20,742 bases of DNA. It comes from JBKQVT01 sp052139835 (lineage in GTDB: Bacteria > Planctomycetota > Planctomycetia > Pirellulales > Thermoguttaceae). The stretch lies in the NCBI GenBank assembly GCA_052139835.1, contig JBKQVT010000204.1:1-20742 (forward strand), read 5' to 3'. The notes below the pieces were generated by a model. The model worked only from the letters and a program-made list of their open reading frames with translations. It ran no database searches and was not told the DNA's origin. Position numbers and translations under genes: made by a program. This document shows, piece after piece, positions 8,393 through 17,167 of the stretch. Each line of letters starts with the position of its first letter. Position 1 is the first letter of the stretch.

Positions 8393-9826
8393 TTACTCCT
8401 TCCCGCACCACCACCGCGCCAGCCGACCGCGCGGCAAGTCCGGCGTCAGGAGCCGCTCCGGGCGGCCCAGCGCCGCCAGCATCGCCTCGACCGCCAGGCG
8501 GCCGCTGCGGACCGCGCCCTCCATCGTGGCCGGCCAGCCGGTGGCCGTCCAATCGCCCGCCAGAAAGAGATTCGCCAGCGGCGTCGCTTGCCGGGGGCGG
8601 AGTTCCTCCAGCCCCGGCGCCACCGAGAAGACGGCCGCCGGCTGCGTAATCACCCGATGATGCAGGAGCCGCAGTCCTCGGGCCGCGGGCCACACGGCCT
8701 CCAGGTCGCGGCGGACGCAGTCGAGGATCCGATCCGGGTCGCGGTCGGCCAAGGCGTGCGAGGCGCTGATGACGACCTGGTAGTGACGGCAGGCCTCGGC
8801 GCCCTCGACCGGCCCGTCGGCGAACATCCATTGGCTCGTGCGATCCACCAGCACGGCGTGCGGCACGTCGCAGAGCGGCCGGTCGAACCAAAGGTGGACG
8901 GCGGTGATGGCGCCGGGGCGAATGGCCTCGACGCTCCGCAGGGCAGGCCAAGCGGTCCGCAGGGCGTCGCTCAACAGCGCGGTGATGTTGCCCCAGGGCA
9001 CGGTCGCAATGACGAAATCGAAGGCTTGCCGCGTGCCGTCGGCCAGGACCACGCCGGCGGCGCCGCGGCCGTCGCCGCTGATTTGGCGGACCGGCGTGCC
9101 GCGATGCATGACAACGCCGCGATCGGCCAGGACCGCCCCCATGCGGCGATCGATCAGTTCTTGCAATGGCAGCCGTGGCAGCCAGAGCGGATAGGCCGCG
9201 CGGGCGGCCAGCAGCCCGGTGACGAAGGCCTTCCGCGCGGCCCAGAGTGAAGCCCGCTCGGGCGTCTCGCTCAATGCGCTGAGGATGACGGGGGCCCAGA
9301 AGCGGGCGATGATCCGGGGGGATTGCCCGTGGCGGCGGAGCCATGCCTCGACGGTCTCGTCGGGGCCGCTTTCGCCCCGGCGGGGGCGCGCCAGCCGGGC
9401 CAACGCCCACAGGGCCTGGCAACGTTCGCCCGCCGCGAGGTGCCGCTGGCGGAGCAGGGCCGGCAGCAGGTGCAGCGGGGCCGGCAGCCAGCCGGCGGCG
9501 GCCAGGTCGCTGCGGACGCCGTCGGGGCCGAAGAAGTGCAGCGTGCGGCAGCACTGGAGGCACTCGGCTAGGCCCAGGCGGCGGCAGAAGTCCAACAGGT
9601 TGGTGCAGCAGCCCAGGGCCAGGTGCTGGCAGGTGTCGACGAGTTGCCCGCTCTGGGGATCGCGGAAGCTTGCGGCCCGGCCGCCGAGGCAAGCGGCCTG
9701 CTCGAAGACTTCGACGCGGCAGCCGTGCTCGGCGGCCGCGGCCGCGGCGCTGAGTCCGGCCAGTCCGCCGCCGACGACGGCGACGGTTGCTCGATCGGAG
9801 TGCGAAGTCATAGCGGGCAGTGGCAC
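8393..9826 (-). CDS. hpnE: HpnE, FAD-dependent hydroxysqualene dehydroxylase (squalene-associated desaturase family)
   Basis: A 477-residue flavoprotein of the amine-oxidase/phytoene-desaturase fold. The N-terminal dinucleotide-binding motif is VVGGGLAGLSAA, followed by EVFEQAACLGGRAASF. The C-terminal flavin-contact motif is LFLAGDWTATGWPATMEGA. The run GDWTATGWPATMEGAVRSG is characteristic of the squalene-associated HpnE group. The enzyme reduces hydroxysqualene to squalene, the last step of the HpnD-HpnC-HpnE route. A GTG start at 9826 is chosen because GAGGT lies 8 nt upstream; the ATG at 9811 would leave that site 23 nt away. It is the last gene of the hpnC-hpnD-hpnE operon, beginning 6 bp after the hpnD stop. 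Confidence 0.93.
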   Translation of the reverse strand: MPLPAMTSHSDRATVAVVGGGLAGLSAAAAAAEHGCRVEVFEQAACLGGRAASFRDPQSGQLVDTCQHLALGCCTNLLDFCRRLGLAECLQCCRTLHFFGPDGVRSDLAAAGWLPAPLHLLPALLRQRHLAAGERCQALWALARLARPRRGESGPDETVEAWLRRHGQSPRIIARFWAPVILSALSETPERASLWAARKAFVTGLLAARAAYPLWLPRLPLQELIDRRMGAVLADRGVVMHRGTPVRQISGDGRGAAGVVLADGTRQAFDFVIATVPWGNITALLSDALRTAWPALRSVEAIRPGAITAVHLWFDRPLCDVPHAVLVDRTSQWMFADGPVEGAEACRHYQVVISASHALADRDPDRILDCVRRDLEAVWPAARGLRLLHHRVITQPAAVFSVAPGLEELRPRQATPLANLFLAGDWTATGWPATMEGAVRSGRLAVEAMLAALGRPERLLTPDLPRGRLARWWCGKE

Positions 9827-9832
9827 CGCGGG

Positions 9833-10729
9833 TTACCTCAGTGCGGACACGCGCGGCGGCAGCAAGCTCCAGCGGGCGGCAATTTGCAGCTTCTTTGCCC
9901 CGCCGAGGCGGATCCGCCGCCGCAACACCTCCTCTGGCCGCCGGGCGATCTTCCGCAGCAGCGCGCGATAGGTGGCCATCATCATGCCGAAGAGCCGTTG
10001 CCCCGGCGAAGCCAGCCAATCCAACAGCGCTGCGCCGTCGCGATAGAACTGCTCCGCGCGGGCGATCTCCAGTTCCATCAGCCGGCGGAAGGCCGCGCCG
10101 CCCTGGCCCCGCTGCAATTGTTCGATCGCGTAGCCGCACTCCCGCAGATCGTCCAGGGGGAGGTAGACGCGGCCCGCCGCCGCGTCCTCCTTCAGATCGC
10201 GGAGGATGTTGGTCAGTTGCAGGGCGACGCCGGCGGCGCGGGCCGGGCCGAGGGCCTGCGGGCCGCGGAACCCCCAGACGTGAATGCACGCCAGGCCGAC
10301 CGCCGACGCCACGTGCTCGCAGTAGCCCACCAGGGCCGCGAAGGTCTCGTAACGCGGCCGATCGAGGTCCATTTCCACCCCGTCGAGCACGTCGCGGAGG
10401 TGCTCGGCCGGGATGTGGAAGCGGCGCACGGCATCGGCCACGGCGGGCAAGAGGAGGGTTGCCTTCACCGAGTGAAAAGCCGGCGCCACATCCGGCCGCA
10501 GCGAGTCTTCCAGGTCCGCGCGCCATTGGGCCAGCGCCTCGCGCGGCGAAGGCGACGCTGCGTCGACCAGGTCGTCGCTGTGGCGCATGAAGGCATAGAG
10601 GGCGTCCATGGCACGGCGCTGATCGGCCGGCAGGAGGCGGAACCCGCCGGGAAAATTCGAGCCCGCACGCCGCACCAGGTGACGGCAGGCGGCGTAGTTG
10701 GCCTCCAGTTCGGCACTCGGGCGACTCAC
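9833..10729 (-). CDS. hpnD: HpnD, presqualene diphosphate synthase
   Basis: A 298-residue squalene/phytoene-synthase-fold protein. The first Asp-rich motif is DDLVD (52-56), and the second region, LTNILRDLKEDAAAGRVYLP (172-191), has D178 and D182; both bind magnesium and diphosphate. HpnD condenses two farnesyl diphosphates to presqualene diphosphate. The frame is open to 11422 because it overlaps hpnC in another frame. The true start is the GTG at 10729, whose GTGA overlaps the hpnC stop by 4 bp, and the protein then begins MSRPSAELEANYAAC as expected for the family. The overlap implies translational coupling with hpnC. Partner enzymes HpnC and HpnE lie on either side. Confidence 0.93.
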   Translation of the reverse strand: MSRPSAELEANYAACRHLVRRAGSNFPGGFRLLPADQRRAMDALYAFMRHSDDLVDAASPSPREALAQWRADLEDSLRPDVAPAFHSVKATLLLPAVADAVRRFHIPAEHLRDVLDGVEMDLDRPRYETFAALVGYCEHVASAVGLACIHVWGFRGPQALGPARAAGVALQLTNILRDLKEDAAAGRVYLPLDDLRECGYAIEQLQRGQGGAAFRRLMELEIARAEQFYRDGAALLDWLASPGQRLFGMMMATYRALLRKIARRPEEVLRRRIRLGGAKKLQIAARWSLLPPRVSALR

Positions 10730-11679
10730 GGCTTGTCCTCCGCGCCCTCGGCCGGCTCCAAGAGCGTCCCGCGCAAGAGCCGCCACCAGCAGCGTGCCAC
10801 CAGGCCGAGCTTCTCCCACCGGGAGACCTTGGGCCGAGCGGTCCAAACGTCGTAGTCCTGGCGACGAATCGCCCGCAGGATCGCCAGCCCGCCGTGGATG
10901 AACAAGGCCACGTCGAGCTGCAGCTCCGGCGGCATCAGCGCTACCAGCGGCAGGCCGCGCCGCAGGTAGCCATCGGCCTGGTCCACCTCGGCGGCCAGCA
11001 GGCGACGAAACGGCTCGTTGCACTGCCGGGCGGCAAACATCTTCTCCTCGTAGCCGAAGCGGCGGCAATCGGCCAAGGGCAGGTAGATCCGCCCCCGGTC
11101 GAAATCGGCCGCCACGTCCTGCCAGAAGTTGGCCAACTGCAAGCCCGTGCAGATCGAGTCGGCCAGCAGCAACCGCTCGGGCGTGTGGCAGCGTCCCAAG
11201 TAGAGGACCAGCCGCCCCACCGGGTTGGCCGAATAGCGGCAGTAGTTCAGCAGTTGGCCGAAGTCTTCGTAACGCCGCACCCGCTGGTCCTGGCGAAAGG
11301 CCACCAGCAGATCGACGAAGGGGTCCACGGGAATGGCGAACTTGCGGATGGTGACGTCCAGGGCGATGAAGACGGGGTGGATGGCCTGGCCGCGGTAGCA
11401 GGCGTGCAGGTGTTGTTCCCACCAGTCCAGCAAGGCCAGGGCGCGCTTCGGGTCGCCGGCCTCGTCCGCCAGATCATCGGCCCAGCGGCAATAGGCGTAG
11501 AGGTTGTAGAAATGTTGCCGCAGCCGCCGCGGCAGCATGCGGCTGGCGACGGTGAAATTCTCGTAGTGGCGGCGGGCCAGCCGCCGGCAGTAGCGGCGGC
11601 TTCGCCCCAGCGAAGGCGGCTCGGTCACTTGCACCTGCGGTCCGTAACGCTTCAAGTCGCGGGAAAACGTCGAGGCCAA
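10726..11679 (-). CDS. hpnC: HpnC, hydroxysqualene synthase
   Basis: A 317-residue squalene-synthase-fold protein. RRHYENFTVAS (37-47) and YAYCRWADDLADE (61-73, Asp-rich motif 68-72) identify the HpnC group. The second motif, NFWQDVAADFDRGRIYLP, has D188 and D192. HpnC converts presqualene diphosphate to hydroxysqualene. The frame continues upstream to 11847, but that part is translated from an intergenic repeat. The TTG at 11679 is preferred: AAGGA lies 8 nt before it, and the protein then begins MASTFSRDLKRYG. It is the first gene of hpnC-hpnD-hpnE and is divergent from ispH; its promoter probably lies in the AT-rich patch near 11762-11782, which would place the GGGATTAG repeat in the 5' untranslated region. 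Confidence 0.93.
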   Translation of the reverse strand: MASTFSRDLKRYGPQVQVTEPPSLGRSRRYCRRLARRHYENFTVASRMLPRRLRQHFYNLYAYCRWADDLADEAGDPKRALALLDWWEQHLHACYRGQAIHPVFIALDVTIRKFAIPVDPFVDLLVAFRQDQRVRRYEDFGQLLNYCRYSANPVGRLVLYLGRCHTPERLLLADSICTGLQLANFWQDVAADFDRGRIYLPLADCRRFGYEEKMFAARQCNEPFRRLLAAEVDQADGYLRRGLPLVALMPPELQLDVALFIHGGLAILRAIRRQDYDVWTARPKVSRWEKLGLVARCWWRLLRGTLLEPAEGAEDKP

Positions 11680-11704
11680 GAGGTGATTCCTTGTTTTGCG
11701 AAAC

Positions 11705-11754
11705 CGCGAGCGTAACGCTCTAATCCCTAATCCCCAGCCCCCAGTCCCTAGCCC
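11705..11754 (-). repeat. GGGATTAG-type short repeat (copy 2)
   Basis: Read on the - strand: GGGGCTAGGGACTG, GGGGCTG, GGGATTA, GGGATTAGAGCGTTACG. Order and flank match copy 1 at 8310-8347. It also carries a small inverted repeat, GAGCG-TTA-CGCTC (11708-11720). It lies between hpnC and the divergent promoter region, in the presumed hpnC leader. Confidence 0.8.
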
Positions 11755-11761
11755 CTGCTGG

Positions 11762-11782
11762 CAATACCTATTATGATATGTT
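11762..11782. promoter_or_regulatory. AT-rich divergent promoter patch between hpnC and ispH
   Basis: This is an AT-rich patch in a GC-rich spacer. It holds TATGAT (11772-11777, + strand, 5 of 6 to consensus) for ispH and CATAAT (11775-11770, - strand, 5 of 6) for hpnC. No convincing -35 boxes are seen, so confidence is low. Confidence 0.35.
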
Positions 11783-11800
11783 CCGGCCGATGAGGGAACC

Positions 11801-12733
11801 ATGCGTATTATCCTGGCGGGCCCGAGGGGCTTCTGTGCCGGCGTCAATATGGCGGTGGAAAGCCTGGAAACGGCCCTCCGCCGCTACGGCACGCCGATCT
11901 ACGTCTACCACGAAATCGTCCATAACCGCTGGGTCGTGGAGCGGTTCCGCCGCTTGGGGGTGGTCTTCGTGGACGACCTGGCGGAGGTGCCCGCCGGGGC
12001 GCACCTGCTGTATTCGGCCCATGGGGTGTCGCCGGAGGTTCGCCGCGAGGCGGCCCGGCGGGGCCTGGACACCATCGACGCCACCTGTCCGCTGGTGACC
12101 AAGGTCCACCGCGAGGCGGTGCGTTTCGCGGCGGCCGGCTACACGGTCATTCTCATCGGTCATGCCGGGCACGACGAGGTGGTGGGCGTGATGGGGGAGG
12201 CCCCCGGCGCGTTGGTGCTGGTGCAGACGCCCGAGGACGTGGAGCGGCTGGAGGTGGCCGACGCGGAAAAGGTGGTTTACCTGACGCAGACGACGCTTTC
12301 GCTGACCGACGCCGCCCGGACGACGCAGCGATTGCGGGAGCGATTTCCCAAGATTGCCGCGCCGCTGAAGGGCGACATCTGCTACGCGACGCAGAACCGG
12401 CAGGAGGTGGTCCGCACCTTGTCGCGGCAGGCGGACGTGGTGTTGGTGGTGGGGAGCCGGAACAGCTCCAACAGCCGGCGCTTGGACGAGATGGCCCGCC
12501 AGGGCGGCCGGCCGTCGCACCTGATCGACGGGCCGGCCGACATCGACCCGGCCTGGTTCTCCGGCGACGAGACGGTGCTGATCACGGCCGGCGCCAGCGC
12601 GCCGGAAGACATCGTCCAGGAGTGCATCGCCGGCTTGTGCAAGCGTTTTGACGCCGTGGTCGAGCCGTGCACGCTCTTCCGGGAAGAGATCGGTTTTCTG
12701 CTGCCGCTGCCGCTCCGCGGGGATTCCCCATGA
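11801..12733 (+). CDS. ispH: 4-hydroxy-3-methylbut-2-enyl diphosphate reductase (IspH/LytB)
   Basis: A 310-residue IspH. The three [4Fe-4S]-binding cysteines are C12 (GFCAGV), C96 (ATCPLV) and C194 (DICYATQNR). Substrate residues H41, H74, H124 and E126 (GHAGHDEVVG), the TTLS run near 164-167, and S222-S225 with N224 (SRNSSNS) are all present, so it should be active. It catalyses the last step of the non-mevalonate pathway, giving isopentenyl and dimethylallyl diphosphate. It starts at ATG 11801 with GAGGGA just upstream. Its TGA overlaps the ATG of the following enolase-superfamily gene, so the two are probably translated together. Its place beside the squalene and hopanoid genes fits a role in supplying precursor. 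Confidence 0.96.
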   Translation: MRIILAGPRGFCAGVNMAVESLETALRRYGTPIYVYHEIVHNRWVVERFRRLGVVFVDDLAEVPAGAHLLYSAHGVSPEVRREAARRGLDTIDATCPLVTKVHREAVRFAAAGYTVILIGHAGHDEVVGVMGEAPGALVLVQTPEDVERLEVADAEKVVYLTQTTLSLTDAARTTQRLRERFPKIAAPLKGDICYATQNRQEVVRTLSRQADVVLVVGSRNSSNSRRLDEMARQGGRPSHLIDGPADIDPAWFSGDETVLITAGASAPEDIVQECIAGLCKRFDAVVEPCTLFREEIGFLLPLPLRGDSP

Positions 12734-13779
12734 AGATCAACGACCTGGAATTCCATCTCGTCGAGGTGGGCTGCAACACGGCGGCGCAGCCGGTGCGGTC
12801 GCTGCTGGTGCGCTTGGCCACCGACGCGGGGCTGGAGGGATGGGGAGAGGCGGGGGTGGCCTGGCGGGTGGGCGAGTTGTCGGCCCGCCGCGACGCTCTC
12901 CTGCCGGTGCTGGCCGGTCGCAGCGTCTTCGACATCGAGGAGTTGCACACGCTGGAGGCGCTGGCCAGCGCGCCGCTGCGGGCGGCCGTCGAGATGGCCT
13001 GCTGGGACCTCATCGGCCGCACGGTCGGCCAGCCGGTGTGCCGGCTGCTGGGCGGCGAATATCGGCGGCGGATTCCGCTGGCCGTGCGCCTGACGGGCCG
13101 GAGGCCCGAACGCCTGGCCCGCCTCGCCCGCGAAATGGCCGCCCAGGGCTTCCACTGCCAGGTGGTCAGCTCCTCGGGCCAGGCGGCGCTGGATCGGCAG
13201 TTGCTGCGGACGGTGCGCGAGAGCGTGGGCGAACGCATGGAACTCCGCCTCGACGGCCTGGCGCACTACGATCTCCAGACGGCGCGGGACCTCTGTGGCG
13301 AGATCGAAGCGGACCACCTGCAATTCCTGTTGGATCCACTCTCGGCGCGGGAACTCTACCCGCTGGCGATGCTGGGGCGGCAGACCCGCGTGCCGCTGGC
13401 CGTGGGGCGCACGATTCGCGGCCCCGCCGACCTGCTGGCCGTGGTCCGCTGCGGCGCGGCACCCTTCGTGGTATTGGACGTCGAGCAAGTGGGCGGGTTG
13501 GCTCCTGCGCGGGCGTGCGCGGCGGTGGCCGCCGCGGCCGGCGTCTTCGCTCTCTTGGGCGGGCGGCCGTCGCTGGGGATCGGCACCGCCGCCATGCTCC
13601 ACCTGGCCGCGGCCACGCCCGCCCTCTCCGGCTGCAATGAATCCGCCTATCACCAGTTGCAGGACGACCTGCTCTCGGAGCCGCTGGCGCTGGACGGCGG
13701 CATGATGGCCATCCCGCAGGGCCCGGGCTTCGGCGTGGAAGTGGATCGCGCCAAGATCGAGCGGCACGCGGCGGTGTAG
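12730..13779 (+). CDS. Enolase-superfamily (mandelate racemase/muconate lactonizing type) protein, probable pseudoenzyme
   Basis: A 349-residue protein with the enolase-superfamily layout. It has an N-terminal capping domain (about 1-115, with GLEGWGEAG and AAVEMACWDLIGRTVGQPV) and a TIM-barrel (about 116-325). The catalytic positions look altered. The KxK of the second barrel strand is absent (FHCQVVSSSG, 141-150). The first metal ligand Asp is kept (RLDG, D175). The usual Glu-containing IEEPL is FLLDPL (199-204), and the third ligand region is AVGRTIRG (224-231) with Arg where Glu is expected. The usual His after strand 7 is also missing (ALLGGRP). It is therefore probably not a normal metal-dependent racemase or lyase. 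ATG at 12730 overlaps the ispH stop as ATGA; the frame upstream belongs to ispH. No function can be assigned. Confidence 0.8.
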   Translation: MKINDLEFHLVEVGCNTAAQPVRSLLVRLATDAGLEGWGEAGVAWRVGELSARRDALLPVLAGRSVFDIEELHTLEALASAPLRAAVEMACWDLIGRTVGQPVCRLLGGEYRRRIPLAVRLTGRRPERLARLAREMAAQGFHCQVVSSSGQAALDRQLLRTVRESVGERMELRLDGLAHYDLQTARDLCGEIEADHLQFLLDPLSARELYPLAMLGRQTRVPLAVGRTIRGPADLLAVVRCGAAPFVVLDVEQVGGLAPARACAAVAAAAGVFALLGGRPSLGIGTAAMLHLAAATPALSGCNESAYHQLQDDLLSEPLALDGGMMAIPQGPGFGVEVDRAKIERHAAV

Positions 13780-13786
13780 AGGAGCC

Positions 13787-13805
13787 CCCCGCACGCAGTG
13801 CGGGG
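13787..13805 (+). terminator. GC-rich hairpin after the enolase-superfamily gene
   Basis: An 8 bp perfect stem, CCCCGCAC with GTGCGGGG, around a GCA loop, 7 bp after the stop codon. The following ACTTTG is not a true T-tract, so a rho-independent terminator is possible but weak; it could also be a repeat. Confidence 0.3.
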
Positions 13806-13819
13806 ACTTTGCGGCGCGC

Positions 13820-13848
13820 TTGACAAGGCCCCCGCCGTCAACGACAAT
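13820..13848 (+). promoter_or_regulatory. Sigma-70-like promoter for the DUF4838 gene
   Basis: A perfect TTGACA (13820-13825), a 17 bp spacer and GACAAT (13843-13848, 4 of 6 to TATAAT). It would give a leader of about 40 nt before the ATG at 13897, which has GAGGAG at 13883-13888 as ribosome binding site. Confidence 0.5.
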
Positions 13849-13896
13849 CGGAAAGGTTGACTTGCCGCTGCGGACGACTTCCGAGGAGACGATGCG

Positions 13897-16800
13897 ATGA
13901 GAAGGCTATGCGGAATCCTGCTGGGCGCGCTGCTGGTTGGCGGAGGGGCAACGGTCGCTACGGGGGCAAACTCCCTGGGCGTCATCCTGATCGGCCCCGG
14001 CGCCCCGCCGATCGAACAATACGCCGCCCGCGAATTGCAACGCTACCTCTACCAGTTGTCCGGCGGTCTGCCGGCCATCGAGACGGCCAAGCAGGACACG
14101 CCGCTTGTCGGTCCGGCCTTCTTGATCGGCCGGGCGGCCGATCATCCGCTGATCGCCCGGCTGATCGCGGAAGGGACGATCAAGGTCTCCCAGGGCGACC
14201 CGGGTGCGCAGGGATACGTGCTCAAGACGTTGCCCGCCAACGGAAAACCGGCGCTGGCCATCGTCGGCGGCGACGAGGTGGGTTGCCTCTACGGGGTCTA
14301 CGGGCTGCTGGAGGACCACTACGGGATGGGCTTCTACCTCGGCGGCGACGTGTTGCCGGAGCGGAAGACGACCTTGGGGGTGGTGACGGTCGACGAGCGC
14401 AAGACGCCGGCGGTCGCCATTCGCGGCTTCCTGCCCTGGACGAACTTCCCCCAGTCGGCCACCAGCTATTCCTGGCAGGACTGGCGGTTCATCATCGACC
14501 AGATGGCCAAGATGCGGATGAACTTCCTCCACATCCACAACTACAACGGCGATCACGAGCACAATGAGATGTTTCATAACTTCACGCTCCACGGCGTGAC
14601 CTCTCGGGTGTGGATGCCCACGGCTCGGACCGGCCACCGCTGGAGCATGCCCGGCTGGGACGTGACCAAGTATCGTTTCGGCGCCGGTGACCTGTTCGAC
14701 GATTACGACTATGGGGCCGACTGCGCGCTGCACAACGAGACGCTTTCCAACGTCGAGGTCTTCCGCAAGGGCGCCAGTCTGTTTCAGAAGGTGATCGCCT
14801 ACGCCCATACGCGCGGGGTGAAGATCGGCCTGGGCGTGGACATGAACTTGAAGATGCCCGATTATAAGGAGGCGGTCGACGATCCGCAGTTGATCGCGGC
14901 CCGCGTGAAGCAGATCGCGGAGGATTACCCGGATTTGGATTACCTGCTTTGCTTCCAGTCGGAGGGGATGGGCCCGGACGCGTTCAAGGTTTGGCAGCGG
15001 ATTTTCGACGGTTTCTACAAGGGGATGAAGGCCCGTAGCCCGCGGACCGCGCTGGCGGTGGCCGGCTGGGGGTTGGTGCCGGCGTCGATCGCCAAGCTGC
15101 CGGCGGACGTGATCTGCGGGCCGATCTCGCAGTATTCCGACGGTTGCGCGAGCGGCAAGGAGTATGGCACGCGGGAGTTCTGGGGCTGCCCCTGGCTGGA
15201 GCGGGATTTCGGCAGCTCGGAATACTACTACCCCGTCAACATGCACCTCTTCAACACCGTGAAGGCGTGGGAGGAGCGCGCCGCCAACATGAACGGCTTC
15301 TATTGCCTCTCCTGGCGGGTGACCGACGCGGTGGAGCCGAAGATGTCGTTCCTGGCCAAGGCCCCCTGGGACAAGGCGGGGCGCTACGCCACGGCGCGGG
15401 CGGTCTACCGCGACTATGCCGAGCGCAACTACGGCCCCGCCGCCGCCGAGACAATCGCCGCCATCCTCGACAACAACGAGCCGTACGTCAACGACTATGG
15501 CGAATGCTGCGGCACGCCGCAGTTCTTTTCGCCCCCGATGTTCAAGGGGAAGCCGACCTGCGACTACCTCTTCAACTTTCTCGAGTTCACCCTCCGTCGG
15601 CCCGAAGGCGCCAAGACCACCTCCGCCGCGGCCTTCAATAACCCTCGACCCATCGCCAACATGACCTGCGGCGATGGCAAAGTCTGCGTCACGTACATCG
15701 GTCCCGGCACGTGGCTCCGCTACGACAACGTCGATTTCGGCGGCGGCACGAGCGACTTCGAGGCGGTTGTCGCCTCGCCGGGAGACGGCGGCGTAATCGA
15801 AATTCGCCTCGACGGCCCAGACGGGACCGTGCTGGGCAAGTGCAACGTGGGTCACAGCGGCGACTGGCAGAAGTGGAGTACGTTCAAGACGACCATCACG
15901 AAGACCGCCGGCAAGCACGCGCTCTGTCTGCGCATGCTCTCCTATCCATCCTCGGGCGAGTACCACAAGGCCGTGGCCCAGTTGGCCGTGATCGACGAGT
16001 GCATGCGGACGGCGCCGCTGCCGGCTTATCGGGCCCGCCTGGCGGTGCTGCGGTGCCGCATCGCCGCTGCCAAGGACCACATCGAGTTGAACCGCGATTT
16101 CGACGGCTACGCGTGGAAGGACCTGCCGGGGGCGATGCCCTCCTGGGTGGCCAATTTCACCCACCGCGTCGTCGATGTTTCCTCGCTGGGCAACGTGGTC
16201 AGCACGCAGAACCGCTACGTGCAGCTCAATTACGAGACGAAGGAGAAGCAACTCCGCAAGGGCTTTTCCATCCAGCCGCCCTCCGGCGTCACCGCCCGCG
16301 GCACCCACCAGGGGGCGGTCGTCGCTTGGAAGAACGAGCAGCCCGGAGCGAAGGGTTTTCACGTCTACCGCGGCGAGGCCAGGCTGACGGCCGAGCCCTT
16401 GCCGCCGAACGCCGAGTCGTATGCGGACACCTTCGACGGCGCGGTCCGCTACGCGGTGACGGTCGTCGGCCCGGACGGGAAAGAGAGTGTGCGTTCGGAG
16501 CCGGCTTTCTGCGAGGCGGGTTCGGCCGACAAGACGCCGCCGCACATCGTGGTGGTTTCGCCGCCGGTGTCGGTGGCCGAAGGGCAGCCGGTTTGGATCA
16601 AGGCCCGCGTGCTGGACAACCGCGCCTATGACAGCGTTTCCGCCCGGCTGCACTTCCGCACGCCGGGGGCTCCGCAGTGGCAGGTGGTGCCGATGAAGCG
16701 GCGCGTCAAGGCGGTTTTCACCGTTGAGATCCCGGCGAAGCAGATTACGGCCGCCGGCCTGGAATACTACGTTGAGGCGGACGACGGCGATAACCTGGCC

Positions 16801-17163
16801 ATCTACCCGAATGCCCCCTTGCAGTTGACCAACTGGACGCAGACGCCGCTGTCGCTGGTGGTCTGTCCGGCCCAGCCGCACGCCCCGGCCACGCCCGGCG
16901 ACTTCCGCGCCGAGGGCGACGCAATCGCCTGGTCGTCCCCCGCGGGCGAGGTCTTCTGGTATCGCATTTATCGCAGCCAGCAGGCCGATTTCCAGCCCGG
17001 GCCGGACACTTTCTTGACCTATGTCGCCAACGGCACCACGCGGTTCCGCGACGCCAGCGAGGACTTTGCCGGTCGGAAGCGCCAGGGGGCCTGGTATTAC
17101 CGCGTCACGGCCGTGAGCAAGGACGACTTCGAGAGCCCGCCGACCGGGGCAGTGAAGGATTGA
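13897..17163 (+). CDS. Secreted multidomain glycoside hydrolase-like protein (DUF4838 type)
   Basis: A 1088-residue protein. Residues 1-24 are a signal peptide (MRR, hydrophobic core, then ATGA before NS). Residues about 28-150 resemble the N-terminal domain of alpha-glucuronidases and GH20 enzymes (YAARELQRYLYQLSG, GCLYGVYGLLED). Residues about 155-540 are a TIM-barrel-like region of the DUF4838 kind, with MAKMRMNFLHIHNYNG and LLCFQSEGMG. Residues about 585-700 look like a CBM6-type carbohydrate-binding module (TWLRYDNVDFG, GDWQKWSTF). A fibronectin-III-like domain (about 793-878), an Ig-like domain (about 883-990) and a second fibronectin-III-like domain (about 995-1088) follow. It should be exported and act on a polysaccharide; the substrate and catalytic acids cannot be fixed. 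GAGGAG precedes the ATG by 8 nt. The gene is convergent with the CBS gene, with a 4 bp gap. It sits inside a terpenoid cluster without an obvious link to it. Confidence 0.82.
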   Translation: MRRLCGILLGALLVGGGATVATGANSLGVILIGPGAPPIEQYAARELQRYLYQLSGGLPAIETAKQDTPLVGPAFLIGRAADHPLIARLIAEGTIKVSQGDPGAQGYVLKTLPANGKPALAIVGGDEVGCLYGVYGLLEDHYGMGFYLGGDVLPERKTTLGVVTVDERKTPAVAIRGFLPWTNFPQSATSYSWQDWRFIIDQMAKMRMNFLHIHNYNGDHEHNEMFHNFTLHGVTSRVWMPTARTGHRWSMPGWDVTKYRFGAGDLFDDYDYGADCALHNETLSNVEVFRKGASLFQKVIAYAHTRGVKIGLGVDMNLKMPDYKEAVDDPQLIAARVKQIAEDYPDLDYLLCFQSEGMGPDAFKVWQRIFDGFYKGMKARSPRTALAVAGWGLVPASIAKLPADVICGPISQYSDGCASGKEYGTREFWGCPWLERDFGSSEYYYPVNMHLFNTVKAWEERAANMNGFYCLSWRVTDAVEPKMSFLAKAPWDKAGRYATARAVYRDYAERNYGPAAAETIAAILDNNEPYVNDYGECCGTPQFFSPPMFKGKPTCDYLFNFLEFTLRRPEGAKTTSAAAFNNPRPIANMTCGDGKVCVTYIGPGTWLRYDNVDFGGGTSDFEAVVASPGDGGVIEIRLDGPDGTVLGKCNVGHSGDWQKWSTFKTTITKTAGKHALCLRMLSYPSSGEYHKAVAQLAVIDECMRTAPLPAYRARLAVLRCRIAAAKDHIELNRDFDGYAWKDLPGAMPSWVANFTHRVVDVSSLGNVVSTQNRYVQLNYETKEKQLRKGFSIQPPSGVTARGTHQGAVVAWKNEQPGAKGFHVYRGEARLTAEPLPPNAESYADTFDGAVRYAVTVVGPDGKESVRSEPAFCEAGSADKTPPHIVVVSPPVSVAEGQPVWIKARVLDNRAYDSVSARLHFRTPGAPQWQVVPMKRRVKAVFTVEIPAKQITAAGLEYYVEADDGDNLAIYPNAPLQLTNWTQTPLSLVVCPAQPHAPATPGDFRAEGDAIAWSSPAGEVFWYRIYRSQQADFQPGPDTFLTYVANGTTRFRDASEDFAGRKRQGAWYYRVTAVSKDDFESPPTGAVKD

Positions 17164-17167
17164 ATCA

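Noticed and set aside
8328..10526. A 732-codon open frame on the - strand across hpnE and part of hpnD
   Set aside because: It is in another frame from two clearly recognised genes, and its product is a Pro/Arg/Gly-rich shadow.
13906..16881. A 991-codon open frame on the - strand
   Set aside because: It lies wholly opposite the DUF4838-type gene, which has a signal peptide, recognisable domains and a ribosome site. The antisense product is His/Arg/Val-rich with no domain; a GC-codon-bias shadow.
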